From the NCBI RefSeq assembly GCF_014212125.1, contig NZ_JACJVP010000025.1:201449-265448 (forward strand): DNA of 64,000 nucleotides, given 5' to 3'. Below the pieces are notes generated by a model. It had not been told where the DNA came from. It did no database searches and saw only the letters and a program-made list of their open reading frames with translations. The position numbers and the translations under genes were made by a program. This stretch comes from Cohnella nanjingensis. GTDB lineage: Bacteria > Bacillota > Bacilli > Paenibacillales > Paenibacillaceae. This document shows, piece by piece, positions 51,612 through 60,331 of the stretch. Each line of letters starts with the position of its first letter. Within the stretch, counting starts at the first letter, position 1.

Positions 51612-53790
51612 CCTCTTCTAACCTCCGCAACATGAACAAGATTTTCCTCGCGCTCTGTGGGTATTTAGCCGTCTCGACTCTATTAGATAAATCTACCCAT
51701 AACGCTGATGCATCTTCTTCAAGTTCAGCCTTGTTCAGCCTTGTGCCCAAGGCAATCTCCAGAAGTTGAAGCAGGACACGTTTCACCGCTTGATTACTTC
51801 CTTGAATTCTCGGCAGAACCTTCTGAAGAAGCTGGAAGTCGAACGCTTCGTCTCTAGACATTAGCCCATGCTGCTCGTTATAGATGAGGTAGAAGCAGAC
51901 AGCATCCCTAATTCGGAACCCTACATGGCAATGGATCGTTTCCAGAATATTGCTGATCCGAACGAGCTCGCGTGTCGCATCCTCGATGAGGTCTTTATTC
52001 GGTTCTGCATAGACCTCAAGCAGTTGCAGATAATCCGAATGCAGAAAAGCATTGGGAGCGGGATACGCCATCCCATCGGCTGAGCGCTCCGTAGGGAACT
52101 GATCCAAACGGATATAGTTAAATTCGATTGTATTTGCACGATCAAGTACTTTTTTGCTGAACGGATGGGTCGTCTCGTCCATATTAACTGTACCGATCAT
52201 GTAGACATTGTCGGGGATATGGAGTTGTCCGTACTTGGCCTGATCTTCCGAGTTCCCTAGCGAAGAGGAGCGGATCAGCACATCCGTAATTATTCGATCG
52301 CCACGTCGTTGCTGCGTCTCCAAGATGCTGAGCATATCGCTAAAATAATGCTCAACCCGCGCTAAGTTCATCTCGTCCAAACAAACGAAATAAGGCTTGT
52401 CCCTGTTAGCTGACTTGGAGGCTTCCACCAATACTTCCGTTAATGGGCCTGGACGAAACTGTCCGCTCAGATCCTTATAGCCGATGAGGTCGGACGGGTC
52501 GCTCCAGTCCGGTCTAACCGGAATTAAGGTGAATTGCAAATTGTCACTCGTTGCGCCGACTGCCTCAGCGAATAGCTGTACAAGCTTCGTCTTGCCTGTT
52601 CCGGATACACCCGCTAGGATAACGAACGGCTTGGATCTCAGGGATAAGTAGAAATTCTCAACCAGTCTATCCGGGAAAGAGAAGCCTTTGTTATGGATGT
52701 AGGTCTTCACAGCGTCAAGCCTCTCGTTAATACTTAGTTGGGGCAGAGACGTATGAAGACCTGGCACGGTTGAATTCTCCTGTCCGACATGAATTTGCAA
52801 GGCGTGCTCCACATATTGCTGGTAGTTCGCAACCAAGTACTCGAGATCCGCCAATAGCTGTGCTTCCGATGGTAAGACCTCACGATCATATCTATAATAC
52901 GCGACCGTAGAGACCTGATAGTCACGACCGAGTCCCCCGGACGTTAAGAGAATCTCTTCATCTTTGCGTAGCCCATGGAGGGGAAGCACTGCCCTGATTT
53001 CCTGGACACGATTCCGGAGGTACTTGTAGGACTCTGGCTTGCCCTGTTTATTCGGTTCGGTTACGCCCTGGGCGAGGGTTAGGTAAACGGAGCTCATATC
53101 TTCGGAGAACAAATACACGATGTACTCTCCGCTTTGCGTAGATTCCGTGATGCGCCGGTCCATGATCGCGATCCACGGGATCGTTGCCCAGTTCCCCATA
53201 CCCGCTGAGGCTTGTACTTTAAGATTAGGGTCTCCATTGATGAATGGATATTCCCGTATTCCAGCGGGGATATGCTGACGAATATAGGAGGCTAAAGCGT
53301 TTTTGCGAAACGGCTCGCTCTTCGCCGCCGGATACTTCTCCATAACATTGATTAAGGCTTCACGAATCGTAAAGTTGGACGCTTGACGTCCATAATAAAG
53401 ATCAATCTCTTGAAGGGCATACTCCTGTAGCTCATCAAGCACCTCTTGTCCCCAAACGTTGTAGAAATGCTCCTTGAACGCCAGTGTCTGTTGCTCTGGA
53501 TTAAAATCTAAAATGGAACTTAGTGCGGATATCGGTGTGGCTATTGTCTGGGAGATTTGCGAGAAAGATACATCTGCCCAGCGAGATATACCTTGAACCG
53601 GTGTATCCACAGATTCACCCCGGGCTTCTCTTTCTTGCAGCAGGCTCAGGAAATTTCGCTTAACATCATTAAGTTGGACTATGCGTTGTCTCTTGTCTTC
53701 CATCTGCTGCAGGATAGCAAGGATTAGGACCATCTTATATGCCTTCTGCTTATGGGCAAAAATACCCGACAATTCGGTTGGCAAGCTCAT
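51583..53790 (-). CDS. McrB-like AAA+ GTPase subunit of a type IV restriction system
   Basis: 735 residues. An N-terminal MrcB/DUF3578 domain (SAGMGNWATIPWIAIMDRRI; YIVYLFSEDMSSVYLTLAQG, about residues 160-290) probably recognises DNA. The AAA+ motor has Walker A GVSGTGKT (394-401), Walker B VCLDEMNLAR (469-478) and NMDE (536-539), the McrB variant of the GTP-specificity motif. The C-terminus is helical. The AGGTGG site lies inside a large leader hairpin. It overlaps the nuclease gene by 29 bp, so a fixed ratio is likely. Confidence 0.87.
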   Translation of the reverse strand: MSLPTELSGIFAHKQKAYKMVLILAILQQMEDKRQRIVQLNDVKRNFLSLLQEREARGESVDTPVQGISRWADVSFSQISQTIATPISALSSILDFNPEQQTLAFKEHFYNVWGQEVLDELQEYALQEIDLYYGRQASNFTIREALINVMEKYPAAKSEPFRKNALASYIRQHIPAGIREYPFINGDPNLKVQASAGMGNWATIPWIAIMDRRITESTQSGEYIVYLFSEDMSSVYLTLAQGVTEPNKQGKPESYKYLRNRVQEIRAVLPLHGLRKDEEILLTSGGLGRDYQVSTVAYYRYDREVLPSEAQLLADLEYLVANYQQYVEHALQIHVGQENSTVPGLHTSLPQLSINERLDAVKTYIHNKGFSFPDRLVENFYLSLRSKPFVILAGVSGTGKTKLVQLFAEAVGATSDNLQFTLIPVRPDWSDPSDLIGYKDLSGQFRPGPLTEVLVEASKSANRDKPYFVCLDEMNLARVEHYFSDMLSILETQQRRGDRIITDVLIRSSSLGNSEDQAKYGQLHIPDNVYMIGTVNMDETTHPFSKKVLDRANTIEFNYIRLDQFPTERSADGMAYPAPNAFLHSDYLQLLEVYAEPNKDLIEDATRELVRISNILETIHCHVGFRIRDAVCFYLIYNEQHGLMSRDEAFDFQLLQKVLPRIQGSNQAVKRVLLQLLEIALGTRLNKAELEEDASALWVDLSNRVETAKYPQSARKILFMLRRLEEDGFTSYWLS

Positions 53791-53795
53791 GAAAA

Positions 53796-53855
53796 AACCA
53801 CCTAAGGAGGATTATGGGAATACGACATTATTCCCATAAATTCGCCAAGGTGGTT
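53796..53855 (-). promoter_or_regulatory. Leader hairpin overlapping the McrB ribosome binding site
   Basis: On minus, AACCACCT (53848-53855) pairs with AGGTGGTT (53796-53803) and ATGGGAAT (53830-53837) pairs with ATTCCCAT (53814-53821). The outer right arm contains the AGGTGG Shine-Dalgarno and is followed at once by TTTTTT and the ATG. The structure can act as an intrinsic terminator for the Mrr gene and as a lid on McrB translation. Confidence 0.6.
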
Positions 53856-53923
53856 GGGGGTTCCTGCTTATCTTAAGCGGGCTGTTCAGAATATTTCCAG
53901 TAATAGGGCTTTGGAGGTGAACC

Positions 53924-53977
53924 ATGGCTAGATATACCCAATATCCGCTCAGTGGACCTAACCCGTTACTTTTTTAA
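53924..53977 (+). other. Tiny plus-strand frame with strong ribosome site
   Basis: GGAGGTGAACC precedes an ATG that opens 17 codons (MARYTQYPLSGPNPLLF). The frame ends within the Mrr 3' end on the opposite strand. It may be the head of a lost gene or a short peptide. Without relatives I would not call it a gene. Confidence 0.25.
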
Positions 53978-55486
53978 ATCAATGGTTACATGGTGCCCAT
54001 GCTCTTGAAACATATATACAAGATTAGAACCATCGATTAACGTCAGCGGCTTATCCTTTGCAAACTCCCTGGAGTCATTACCATAATAACTCGTCGTTAC
54101 AAGAATTCCTTTTGAAGCACCTTCCGAAACCATAGTGCCGTATAAATCCCGAACAGCGGATACCGGCACAACATTGGTATACCTTTTTGCCTGTATAACA
54201 AATTTTCCACCACGAATAGGATCAGGATCAAAAGCGACGGCATCTACACCGCCATCACGGCTAGCCTGAGTTACTTTGACTTCAGCTCCATCCTTCGAAA
54301 ATATTTTAGCAAACAGTTCTCTCACTAAGTGCTCAAAATCAGCCCAGTCCATTGCGGCCAAATTCGTCGTGGAGTCGATACCATTTAACACTTCTTTCGA
54401 CTCAACAAATCGCTTATCATTCCTATCGACATTATAAATTGGACGTACAGGTGCTAATTGAGCCAGAGGTCCAGCTACCATGCCCTTTAAATTTCTGTAG
54501 CATTCCTTAGGCTCTACACGACTCAGATTATAGGATAAGAATTCGGCTCTTGACGCCTGACAAGATAAAATACATGATCTGAAATCATTCCCCGTTCTTG
54601 GATCTACTCCTTCAACCCACCCATTAAATACAACGGACATAATCTGATCTATGTATACGGACTCAAAAACCTCGTGAATTGTTCTCAGGCAAACTTGATA
54701 CAATACATCTTCATAAAATAAATCAAACTCTTTTTGCTTCATTTCAACACTGCTTATTTCCTTACGGCTAGCTACAAATTTATGTTCAATAATCCGTGGC
54801 ATTGACTCCTTGGATGGCAAATTGTAATTAATAATGATTGTGCCACTGATAGGCTCGAACACAATATCGTATTCTTTATGGAACCCATCCGGATAAATGG
54901 AACGTTCTAATACGATATGCACATATTTTTCAATAGCCTCACCATGTCCATTTTCGAACTCGAATTTAAGTTGAACTATGCTCTCATTTTGTTCATTTTG
55001 GGCCTTTTCAAATTCAGCTTTCTCAAGGTGATATACATCTAGTTCTTCAGAAAATTTAGCATGAGCCTGTTCTTCTTTCGCCAGTCGTGCCCTCTTCCGT
55101 GACTTAAAAATCAACTCAGCAAACTTGTTCTCCACCGGCACTTGCATCTCAGTGCGAGTCTTACTAATAGAAGGATATACTTTGCCGAATGGCGTTTTAT
55201 CCTTTAGAACCTCCCAATCAAGTTTATCGTTGACTTGCAAGGTGGCATTTAAAATGTTTTTGTATGCCCTTATGAGCTCCTGAGCCGCAGATGTATCAAA
55301 TTCGGCCTGTTCTTTCAGATCATTTATTGCTTCTTTTGCACGTTCCTTCTTTTCTCTTTCATCCCATTTCTTCAATTGGTCTGACGCCTTTAATTGAACC
55401 TCGTATCGAGTCATTCCTTTGACTATCTTGGATACTCCTAAATAGTTATTATGAATTTCTAATGAGTATAAATATCTTGAAGCCAT
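53966..55486 (-). CDS. Mrr-like restriction endonuclease with long N-terminal extension
   Basis: 506 residues from ATG 55486 (AAGGAG upstream). The C-terminal 130 residues form an Mrr catalytic domain: MDWADFEHLVRELFAKIF, ASRDGGVDAVAFDPDP, then FVIQAKRYTNVVPVSAVRDL, giving D...QxK. The first 370 residues include a charged coiled coil (about 30-70 and 135-175) and are unlike E. coli Mrr, suggesting a different trigger or target sensor. It is upstream of, and in line with, the McrB/McrC-like genes, a grouping of modification-dependent or general restriction functions. Confidence 0.8.
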   Translation of the reverse strand: MASRYLYSLEIHNNYLGVSKIVKGMTRYEVQLKASDQLKKWDEREKKERAKEAINDLKEQAEFDTSAAQELIRAYKNILNATLQVNDKLDWEVLKDKTPFGKVYPSISKTRTEMQVPVENKFAELIFKSRKRARLAKEEQAHAKFSEELDVYHLEKAEFEKAQNEQNESIVQLKFEFENGHGEAIEKYVHIVLERSIYPDGFHKEYDIVFEPISGTIIINYNLPSKESMPRIIEHKFVASRKEISSVEMKQKEFDLFYEDVLYQVCLRTIHEVFESVYIDQIMSVVFNGWVEGVDPRTGNDFRSCILSCQASRAEFLSYNLSRVEPKECYRNLKGMVAGPLAQLAPVRPIYNVDRNDKRFVESKEVLNGIDSTTNLAAMDWADFEHLVRELFAKIFSKDGAEVKVTQASRDGGVDAVAFDPDPIRGGKFVIQAKRYTNVVPVSAVRDLYGTMVSEGASKGILVTTSYYGNDSREFAKDKPLTLIDGSNLVYMFQEHGHHVTIDLKK

Positions 55487-55654
55487 TACATCAAGCTCCT
55501 TTCTCACCATGCGACATTGTAGCTATAAATTTCGACATATTACATGATTTTCCTTCTTCAGACTTCCCTTGCGCCTGTTTCATCTATTATCTTGCTTATA
55601 TATTTAATATCGAATTTATGTGTTGCCTGAGCCTCTGCTCCTCTTCACTTGCGG

Positions 55655-55745
55655 TTGCGCGGTGAATCCACGTCCGCCTTCGGATTCGGGGCAACACCTC
55701 ACCTTGCTCCACGCAAAAAAGCCGACCTCATGCGGTTGGCTTTCA
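55655..55745. repeat. B-end of the ssrA-linked island repeat, with terminator
   Basis: CGGATTCGGGGCAACACC, TTGCTCCACGC, AAAAAAGCCGACCTCATGCG and TTCATGTTGATGGAG match the second half of the 60.8-61.0 kb unit. The terminator hairpin is at 55715-55743. It divides the Mrr/McrBC block from the AT-rich block and lies in the 55487-56008 gap. Confidence 0.7.
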
Positions 55746-55950
55746 TGTTGATGGAGCGTCCTTATCTAAAAGCGAACCCACAAATATCAGTTTCGATTTA
55801 CAATACTCGCAAGTAAAGATTGGGCAAAGTAACACCTGGAATGCTCTTAAAGGAAGGATTCATAAGTTTGAGTTATTTGGTCATCAAGCAGCAAATGATA
55901 TACTAGATCAAATGTTCTCAGTTGCTCATATTATTAAATCCATTAACTGA
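55735..55950 (+). pseudogene. 3' fragment of an unrecognised gene
   Basis: Directly after the repeat, a plus-strand frame without a start codon runs about 65 codons (…SFDLQYSQVKIGQSNTWNAL, KGRIHKFELFGHQAANDILD, QMFSVAHIIKSIN) to a TGA at 55948-55950 and a terminator. Codon use looks coding-like. It is probably the tail of a gene lost by recombination at the repeat. The family is not recognised; a toxin C-terminus is one possibility. Confidence 0.4.
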
Positions 55951-55955
55951 TCAAG

Positions 55956-55988
55956 AAAAGGCACCCCACTTATGAGGAAGTGCCTTTT
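55956..55988. terminator. Bidirectional terminator
   Basis: AAAAGGCAC / GTGCCTTTT stem with a 15-nt loop, T-rich on both sides. It serves the plus-strand fragment and the membrane-protein gene ending at 56009 on minus. Confidence 0.75.
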
Positions 55989-56008
55989 ACGTATTTTTGT
56001 TAGAAAAA

Positions 56009-56509
56009 CTATTTTGCACTCTTGCTGAGTGCTGTTAAGAGGCTAAACAATGTAAGGATAATATCTGCAACTGCGGATAAAGACAAGAAAATTACAAATA
56101 GTTTAGTAAAGTAAACGAAATTAAGTTTTGAAAAAGGGAACGTATTACTCCATTGAAGGTTCGGAATATCCGTATCGCGAAAAAAGATAACTAGTACAAC
56201 AATAATTAAAAATACAAAGACTGCCCACGTGTCTTTTTTCAACGTACCGAAGAGCCGATTAATTATTTTATCTATATTGGAATTGTCCGGCATTTTTTCT
56301 TTTATCTTTTCGAGCAATGTATAGATTAGAGTGATAACTGCAATCGATAACGCAAGTAAACCACATAACAAGTTAATTATAATATCATCATTTAAAATAC
56401 TGATCTTATCAAGCTTAGTGTTAAAAGTACAAATAAACCAGGATAGCCCGGCTGATATAAATAAAATTAATATTAGTTGAACTGCTTTTTTAATTTTGAT
56501 TTTCATCAT
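56009..56509 (-). CDS. Small four-helix membrane protein, partner of the upstream gene
   Basis: About 166 residues with four hydrophobic segments (VQLILILFISAGLSWFICTF; IIINLLCGLLALSIAVITLI; AVFVFLIIVVLVIFF; LFVIFLSLSAVADIILTLFS). The start codons at 56509/56506 lie inside the end of the upstream gene (about 18-bp overlap), so translation is coupled. Family not recognised. In defence pairs such proteins often serve as membrane effectors, but nothing here proves it. The base composition is much more AT-rich than in the sugar loci. Confidence 0.6.
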   Translation of the reverse strand: MMKIKIKKAVQLILILFISAGLSWFICTFNTKLDKISILNDDIIINLLCGLLALSIAVITLIYTLLEKIKEKMPDNSNIDKIINRLFGTLKKDTWAVFVFLIIVVLVIFFRDTDIPNLQWSNTFPFSKLNFVYFTKLFVIFLSLSAVADIILTLFSLLTALSKSAK

Positions 56510-57446
56510 GATTCTTACCCCGAGTGGTTCCATCATTCACATTTTTAATGATTTCATCAATCACTGTAATTTCATTGATAACAAGTTGTAAATCTAAATT
56601 ATCATCAATGACATGCAATTGGACTGTCCTTACAGAATGAGTACTCTTGATCTTAACAACTCTTTTCGAACCCTTACCGGTTACACCTAAGACCCACTTC
56701 CCACCGCCAGCAGATATATATTTAATAAAACTTTGGATTTTATCTCGAACAACTCGAAGTTTCCCTTTATCATTTTTGACTTTCAATGTGGTTTCAGTAT
56801 TATTGTATGTCTTATTGATTTCTTTAAGTAATTCTTCTGCTTCCACAAGACTACCAAATAGATTCGGCGACTTCATAGTTAACTCTAGTTCGTAGATAGA
56901 TTCATGGGAGTCCAGTTCTTTCCAGAAGTTTTGTTCGTATGTAATTTCATCGATCGTAACTAAATAATCGTAATCTTCGATGAACGAATTAATTAGCTGG
57001 CAAAATGAATTCTTCGACGTTGCTCGGTTTGGAAAAATAGATTGCTTCTCCTGAAAAAATAATATCTGGCTGTTTAGGTCCACTACTATGTAGATAAATG
57101 GATATGTATTCTCGGGGGTGTCCTCTATATCGGAACTTCCCGGCTCATAAATCGTAATATTTTTTTGTTTTGCAAATTTGCAAAGAAAGAGACCATTGGC
57201 AAGTTCCTTGGTAAGATACAGGATGTAGTTTTTGCTCCAATAACTTCCCTCAGCCTTTTTTTGGGTCTTTAGTAATTCAAAAAAATTAACTAGCAATTCT
57301 CTTTTATCCGAAATAAAGAGTTGATTCATCGTCATTTGCTGTTCAGTAGGTACGATGAAATAGCGATATGCATAGAAATTGTTGCTCACTAGCAGCACAC
57401 CCCAAATGAAATTATTGGTAATTATTTCCCGTTTAAGTTTCGACAT
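56490..57446 (-). CDS. Hypothetical cytosolic protein of a two-gene module
   Basis: 318 residues from ATG 57446; a longer frame from TTG 57467 lacks a good site. No membrane segment or known catalytic motif is evident. Visible parts: KLKREIITNNFIWGVLLVSN at the start, a middle NTYPFIYIVVDLNSQILFFQ, and LTMKSPNLFGSLVEAEELLK near residue 200, ending in a charged tail. The region around 245-290 (KWVLGVTGKGSKRVVKIKST) is basic and could contact nucleic acid. It overlaps the membrane-protein gene. A role in phage defence is possible from location only. Confidence 0.6.
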   Translation of the reverse strand: MSKLKREIITNNFIWGVLLVSNNFYAYRYFIVPTEQQMTMNQLFISDKRELLVNFFELLKTQKKAEGSYWSKNYILYLTKELANGLFLCKFAKQKNITIYEPGSSDIEDTPENTYPFIYIVVDLNSQILFFQEKQSIFPNRATSKNSFCQLINSFIEDYDYLVTIDEITYEQNFWKELDSHESIYELELTMKSPNLFGSLVEAEELLKEINKTYNNTETTLKVKNDKGKLRVVRDKIQSFIKYISAGGGKWVLGVTGKGSKRVVKIKSTHSVRTVQLHVIDDNLDLQLVINEITVIDEIIKNVNDGTTRGKNHDENQN

Positions 57447-57556
57447 TGTACGACTATTTTCCTGCAAAAAAAATAGAAACGATAACCCGATTAGATGGGA
57501 TATCGTTTCGTGCAGTTCTGTGAACTATCTTTTCCCGTTAGTTGAGGTGTACTGTT

Positions 57557-58138
57557 TCACAAAGTCCTTATTTTCCGTTCCATTGATTTAGAGTAACCGA
57601 AACATTCTCTAAATAATTTCCTGCCTATATATTGTTGAAATTTTTTGTGTTTATATCTGTAATATTCGTTCCAATAGCTAATCATTCTATTATAGCTTTT
57701 GCAAAACGACTCAACATTTTCAAGACAAAATTTCTTCATCCGTTTCGTATCCTGTCCTTTTAAAATTTCATAATTCATTTCTAATATTTCAACGACATAT
57801 TCATCACATATTTTTACGATATACGGAATAGTCCAATCTTCATAATCCATCTGAAGCAAAGAATACATATGTTTTTGGCGAACAAACCCGTCACAACTTC
57901 TTGAATAAATGCAATGCAAAATCATTTTTTGTCGAGCACTTAAATTTTGTATAACTTCACTTGGAATATCAATGTAGTAGATACGATAAGGAAACCTAAT
58001 CACGTTGTTATCTATAAAATATTGAATGATGTCCTGGGACTCACCAATGTTGATGTTATTAAAAGTATTATGAGGAATCAGTCCAATAACCTTATTCACA
58101 TCATCACACAAAAAGTTTGGAAACCCATCTTGAAACAT
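57557..58138 (-). CDS. Hypothetical protein, AT-rich island gene
   Basis: 193 residues. GGATGTG precedes the ATG. Features: IGLIPHNTFNNINIGESQDI, then FPYRIYYIDIPSEVIQNLSA, ARQKMILHCIYSRSCDGFVR and a helical C-terminus (NVESFCKSYNRMISYWNEYY). It shows no signal peptide or recognised motif. It resembles in style the orphan immunity or accessory proteins that follow. GTTAGTTGA, seen again in nearby spacers, lies just after its 3' end. Confidence 0.5.
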   Translation of the reverse strand: MFQDGFPNFLCDDVNKVIGLIPHNTFNNINIGESQDIIQYFIDNNVIRFPYRIYYIDIPSEVIQNLSARQKMILHCIYSRSCDGFVRQKHMYSLLQMDYEDWTIPYIVKICDEYVVEILEMNYEILKGQDTKRMKKFCLENVESFCKSYNRMISYWNEYYRYKHKKFQQYIGRKLFRECFGYSKSMERKIRTL

Positions 58139-58466
58139 ACATTCACATCCTTACTTCGCATAATTCTTAGTTCAACAACATTGCCATTTAGCGGAACAGA
58201 CTCACGACAGCCTGTTACTAATAAACGTATTAAAATAACCACATAACTTCAAAGTCATGGTAGTTTATCATGTTGTACGGCAATATAGATCTAGTTGGGA
58301 GTGGACGGAAAGAGGCTTTTACTTTCAATGAATGTCTAGAGGGTTCGAATAAATAATCAGTTAATGATTTTCAATGTAACGTCCTTGATCACCTGGCAAG
58401 GTGCCGTAAATGAAGGGAGCTGCCGTTCAGCAACCCCCAAGCAGTTAAGTAACTGATTTAATAACC
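58139..58466. other. Gap without a supported gene
   Basis: AT-rich sequence of 328 bp with short coding-like scraps on plus (for example SSWEWTERGFYFQ near 58291-58330) and an inverted copy of the spacer motif near 58431 (CCGTTCAGCAAC). No start or complete frame is present. It is probably recombined remains. Confidence 0.3.
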
Positions 58467-58940
58467 CTAAGTTAGTTCATCACCCATATATGTAGGCAAG
58501 TTCCATTCCCTACAGATTTCTTCATACGTGTTTGCGATGTTCACCAATTTGTCCCAGTACCTTTGTATTTCTGTAATAAGTAACGGTGGAGTCCATTGGA
58601 AATCAAATAGTTGTTCAGGAATCTCAATCAGTTTCCCAGATTCCAATGAAGAAATAATTATCTTAAATGCATTCTTGACCTTTTCCTCTAATTCATTAAG
58701 CTGTTCTCGAAAGATAGCTAGTATACCCCAAAGATTACCTGCACCCCATATATCATATCGTTTAATAATCGTAATAAAATGAAGCGTTTTATAAAGGTAA
58801 TCTAGAATGTCGTTATATTCTTCAAGATCTCTTTCTCTATCCATAGCATTCTCAAAAAAATACTTCAGTTCATTTTGTTGATAGGTAAACTTATTGAAGG
58901 CTGAGTAAAACTTTATCCGTTTAGCAAAAAATCGAAACAT
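58467..58940 (-). CDS. Hypothetical small helical protein
   Basis: 157 residues, mostly helical and charged (KYFFENAMDRERDLEEYNDI; IFREQLNELEEKVKNAFKII), ending PPLLITEIQRYWDKLVNIAN and a short acidic tail. No ribosome site is obvious before the ATG, so the true start may differ. No family recognised. It is one of a run of single minus-strand genes separated by 100-300 bp. Confidence 0.45.
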   Translation of the reverse strand: MFRFFAKRIKFYSAFNKFTYQQNELKYFFENAMDRERDLEEYNDILDYLYKTLHFITIIKRYDIWGAGNLWGILAIFREQLNELEEKVKNAFKIIISSLESGKLIEIPEQLFDFQWTPPLLITEIQRYWDKLVNIANTYEEICREWNLPTYMGDELT

Positions 58941-59156
58941 ATAATGACTTATGGGGTCTTGGGTAAGCTCATTCCGAACCGGTATATTTATAATTTTGGA
59001 GGGCTCGCAGAAAATGCCTCCTGTAATTTCAAGAGCGAAAGCCGTTCACCTATAAGAATAACGTTTTGCAGAATACTCAACCTCCATTATCAGTTATCCT
59101 GACAATAACTTCATCCTTATATTCGCACTAACTGCCTGTTAGCTGAACAACAACAT

Positions 59157-59462
59157 CTAATACATTTTGTGGTCATGAGTCATTCTTTTTGTCTCGAACT
59201 CCTTTAGTGATTCAAAGAACTCACAACAAGGATATCCCTTAGCTTCAACCTTCATTTTCCACGTTAAATGAACAACCACGAAGTATGTCTTTTCCCCACC
59301 AGCGACTTGGAATAGAACATCGTCACAATCGAAACGTCGTGCGATTGCTGTTATTTCTTTGCCATATAAGGGATGGGACTCACTAACTTCACGAAGTAAC
59401 TCCGTTTCAAATTGCTCACCCTGTTCAATTGACTCCCAAGGTTCAATCAATGTCACGACCAT
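59157..59462 (-). CDS. Conserved small protein, immunity-like
   Basis: 101 residues. SHPLYGKEITAIARRFDCDD, then DVLFQVAGGEKTYFVVVHLT and TWKMKVEAKGYPC fit a small unnamed family (HPLYG.....IARR.DCDDVLF......AVVHLTW) that I recall from many bacteria, often beside polymorphic toxin loci. It is single-domain and cytosolic. An immunity role is inferred from the neighbourhood only. Confidence 0.6.
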   Translation of the reverse strand: MVVTLIEPWESIEQGEQFETELLREVSESHPLYGKEITAIARRFDCDDVLFQVAGGEKTYFVVVHLTWKMKVEAKGYPCCEFFESLKEFETKRMTHDHKMY

Positions 59463-59587
59463 AACCCCATTTCATGGATGATGTTCAACTTATCTACCCG
59501 ATAGCTTGAACAGTCTGCAGGACCAAGCCGACAGGCTGTATATTTGCGGATCGTTTCCCGGTAGTTGAACGAAATCCAAAGCATTAT

Positions 59588-59842
59588 TTATTCGTAAATT
59601 TTAGCTGCATATAAGATATCAGCAATAACCTTCCACGTTGGTTGTTCTGGAATTGTCTGATTAGTGTTTGAATAGTAACTATCCATATCTTTTATCCAAC
59701 CTTGCATTGCTTCAAGGTATCTATCTAAAGTTGGGTTCTCCCAATCTTCATTATTCGTAACTAAGTCCTTCCTAAGTGCAGTAAGAAACCGCAGCAAATC
59801 ATCTTTTGACCTTATTTCATTTAACATCTCATGAAGATACAT
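59588..59842 (-). CDS. DUF7660-like small protein, immunity-like
   Basis: 84 residues from ATG 59842 (GGGAGG upstream; the longer frame to 59923 is rejected). YLHEMLNEIRSKDDLLRFLT, ENPTLDRYLEAMQGWIKDMD, then QPTWKVIADILYAAKIYE match the compact DUF7660 pattern (...F...L..DL......WEN.TL..FLEA...W..DMDGYY....... W...A..L.AAKIYE). Members are common in toxin-immunity clusters. The function is not known. Confidence 0.7.
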   Translation of the reverse strand: MYLHEMLNEIRSKDDLLRFLTALRKDLVTNNEDWENPTLDRYLEAMQGWIKDMDSYYSNTNQTIPEQPTWKVIADILYAAKIYE

Positions 59843-59888
59843 AATAAACCTCCCAGACAGGATTCGCCTTAACGCCGATGTCAAATAT

Positions 59889-60326
59889 TCAAGCATTTCG
59901 ATAAAGCATACAAGAATTATCAATTAAGGTGTACTGTCCTTCTGACAATTTTTCATTTAATGATTTATTTATTAAGATAGCCTGAAACTTATATAAGTTA
60001 TCTTTGAAAGTAAGATTTACAAAGTTATATTTTTCATTTGGCCATACTTTATTAACATCAAACAAACCTTTCATATCTTCTTCAATTGCTAATCCACCCA
60101 CGCTAAACTTTAACTCTCTATATAGTGAGATTAATAAACAGATAAACTCATCAAGTTCATCATCTCTTATTCCCGGCTGTTTCCACTCTGGAGCATCATC
60201 TATAGCTCCGAAAAAACACATTGAAAATGATAGTAACTCCGAGCTAATTTTCTCAACAAACAGTAAAGCTCTCCGTTTTCGGGTTGTGTGCACAGTTAAG
60301 TTGATTTCCATTCGATGGATCATCAC
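59889..60326 (-). CDS. Hypothetical protein, immunity-like
   Basis: 145 residues (140 if it starts at the next ATG, 60311); neither start has a clear ribosome site. MEINLTVHTTRKRRALLFVE is followed by PGIRDDELDEFICLLISLYR and KVWPNEKYNFVNLTFKDNLY. An even, acidic, single-domain protein. It lies head-to-head with a plus-strand gene fragment at 60332. No family recognised. Confidence 0.5.
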   Translation of the reverse strand: MMIHRMEINLTVHTTRKRRALLFVEKISSELLSFSMCFFGAIDDAPEWKQPGIRDDELDEFICLLISLYRELKFSVGGLAIEEDMKGLFDVNKVWPNEKYNFVNLTFKDNLYKFQAILINKSLNEKLSEGQYTLIDNSCMLYRNA

Positions 60327-60331
60327 ACTTT

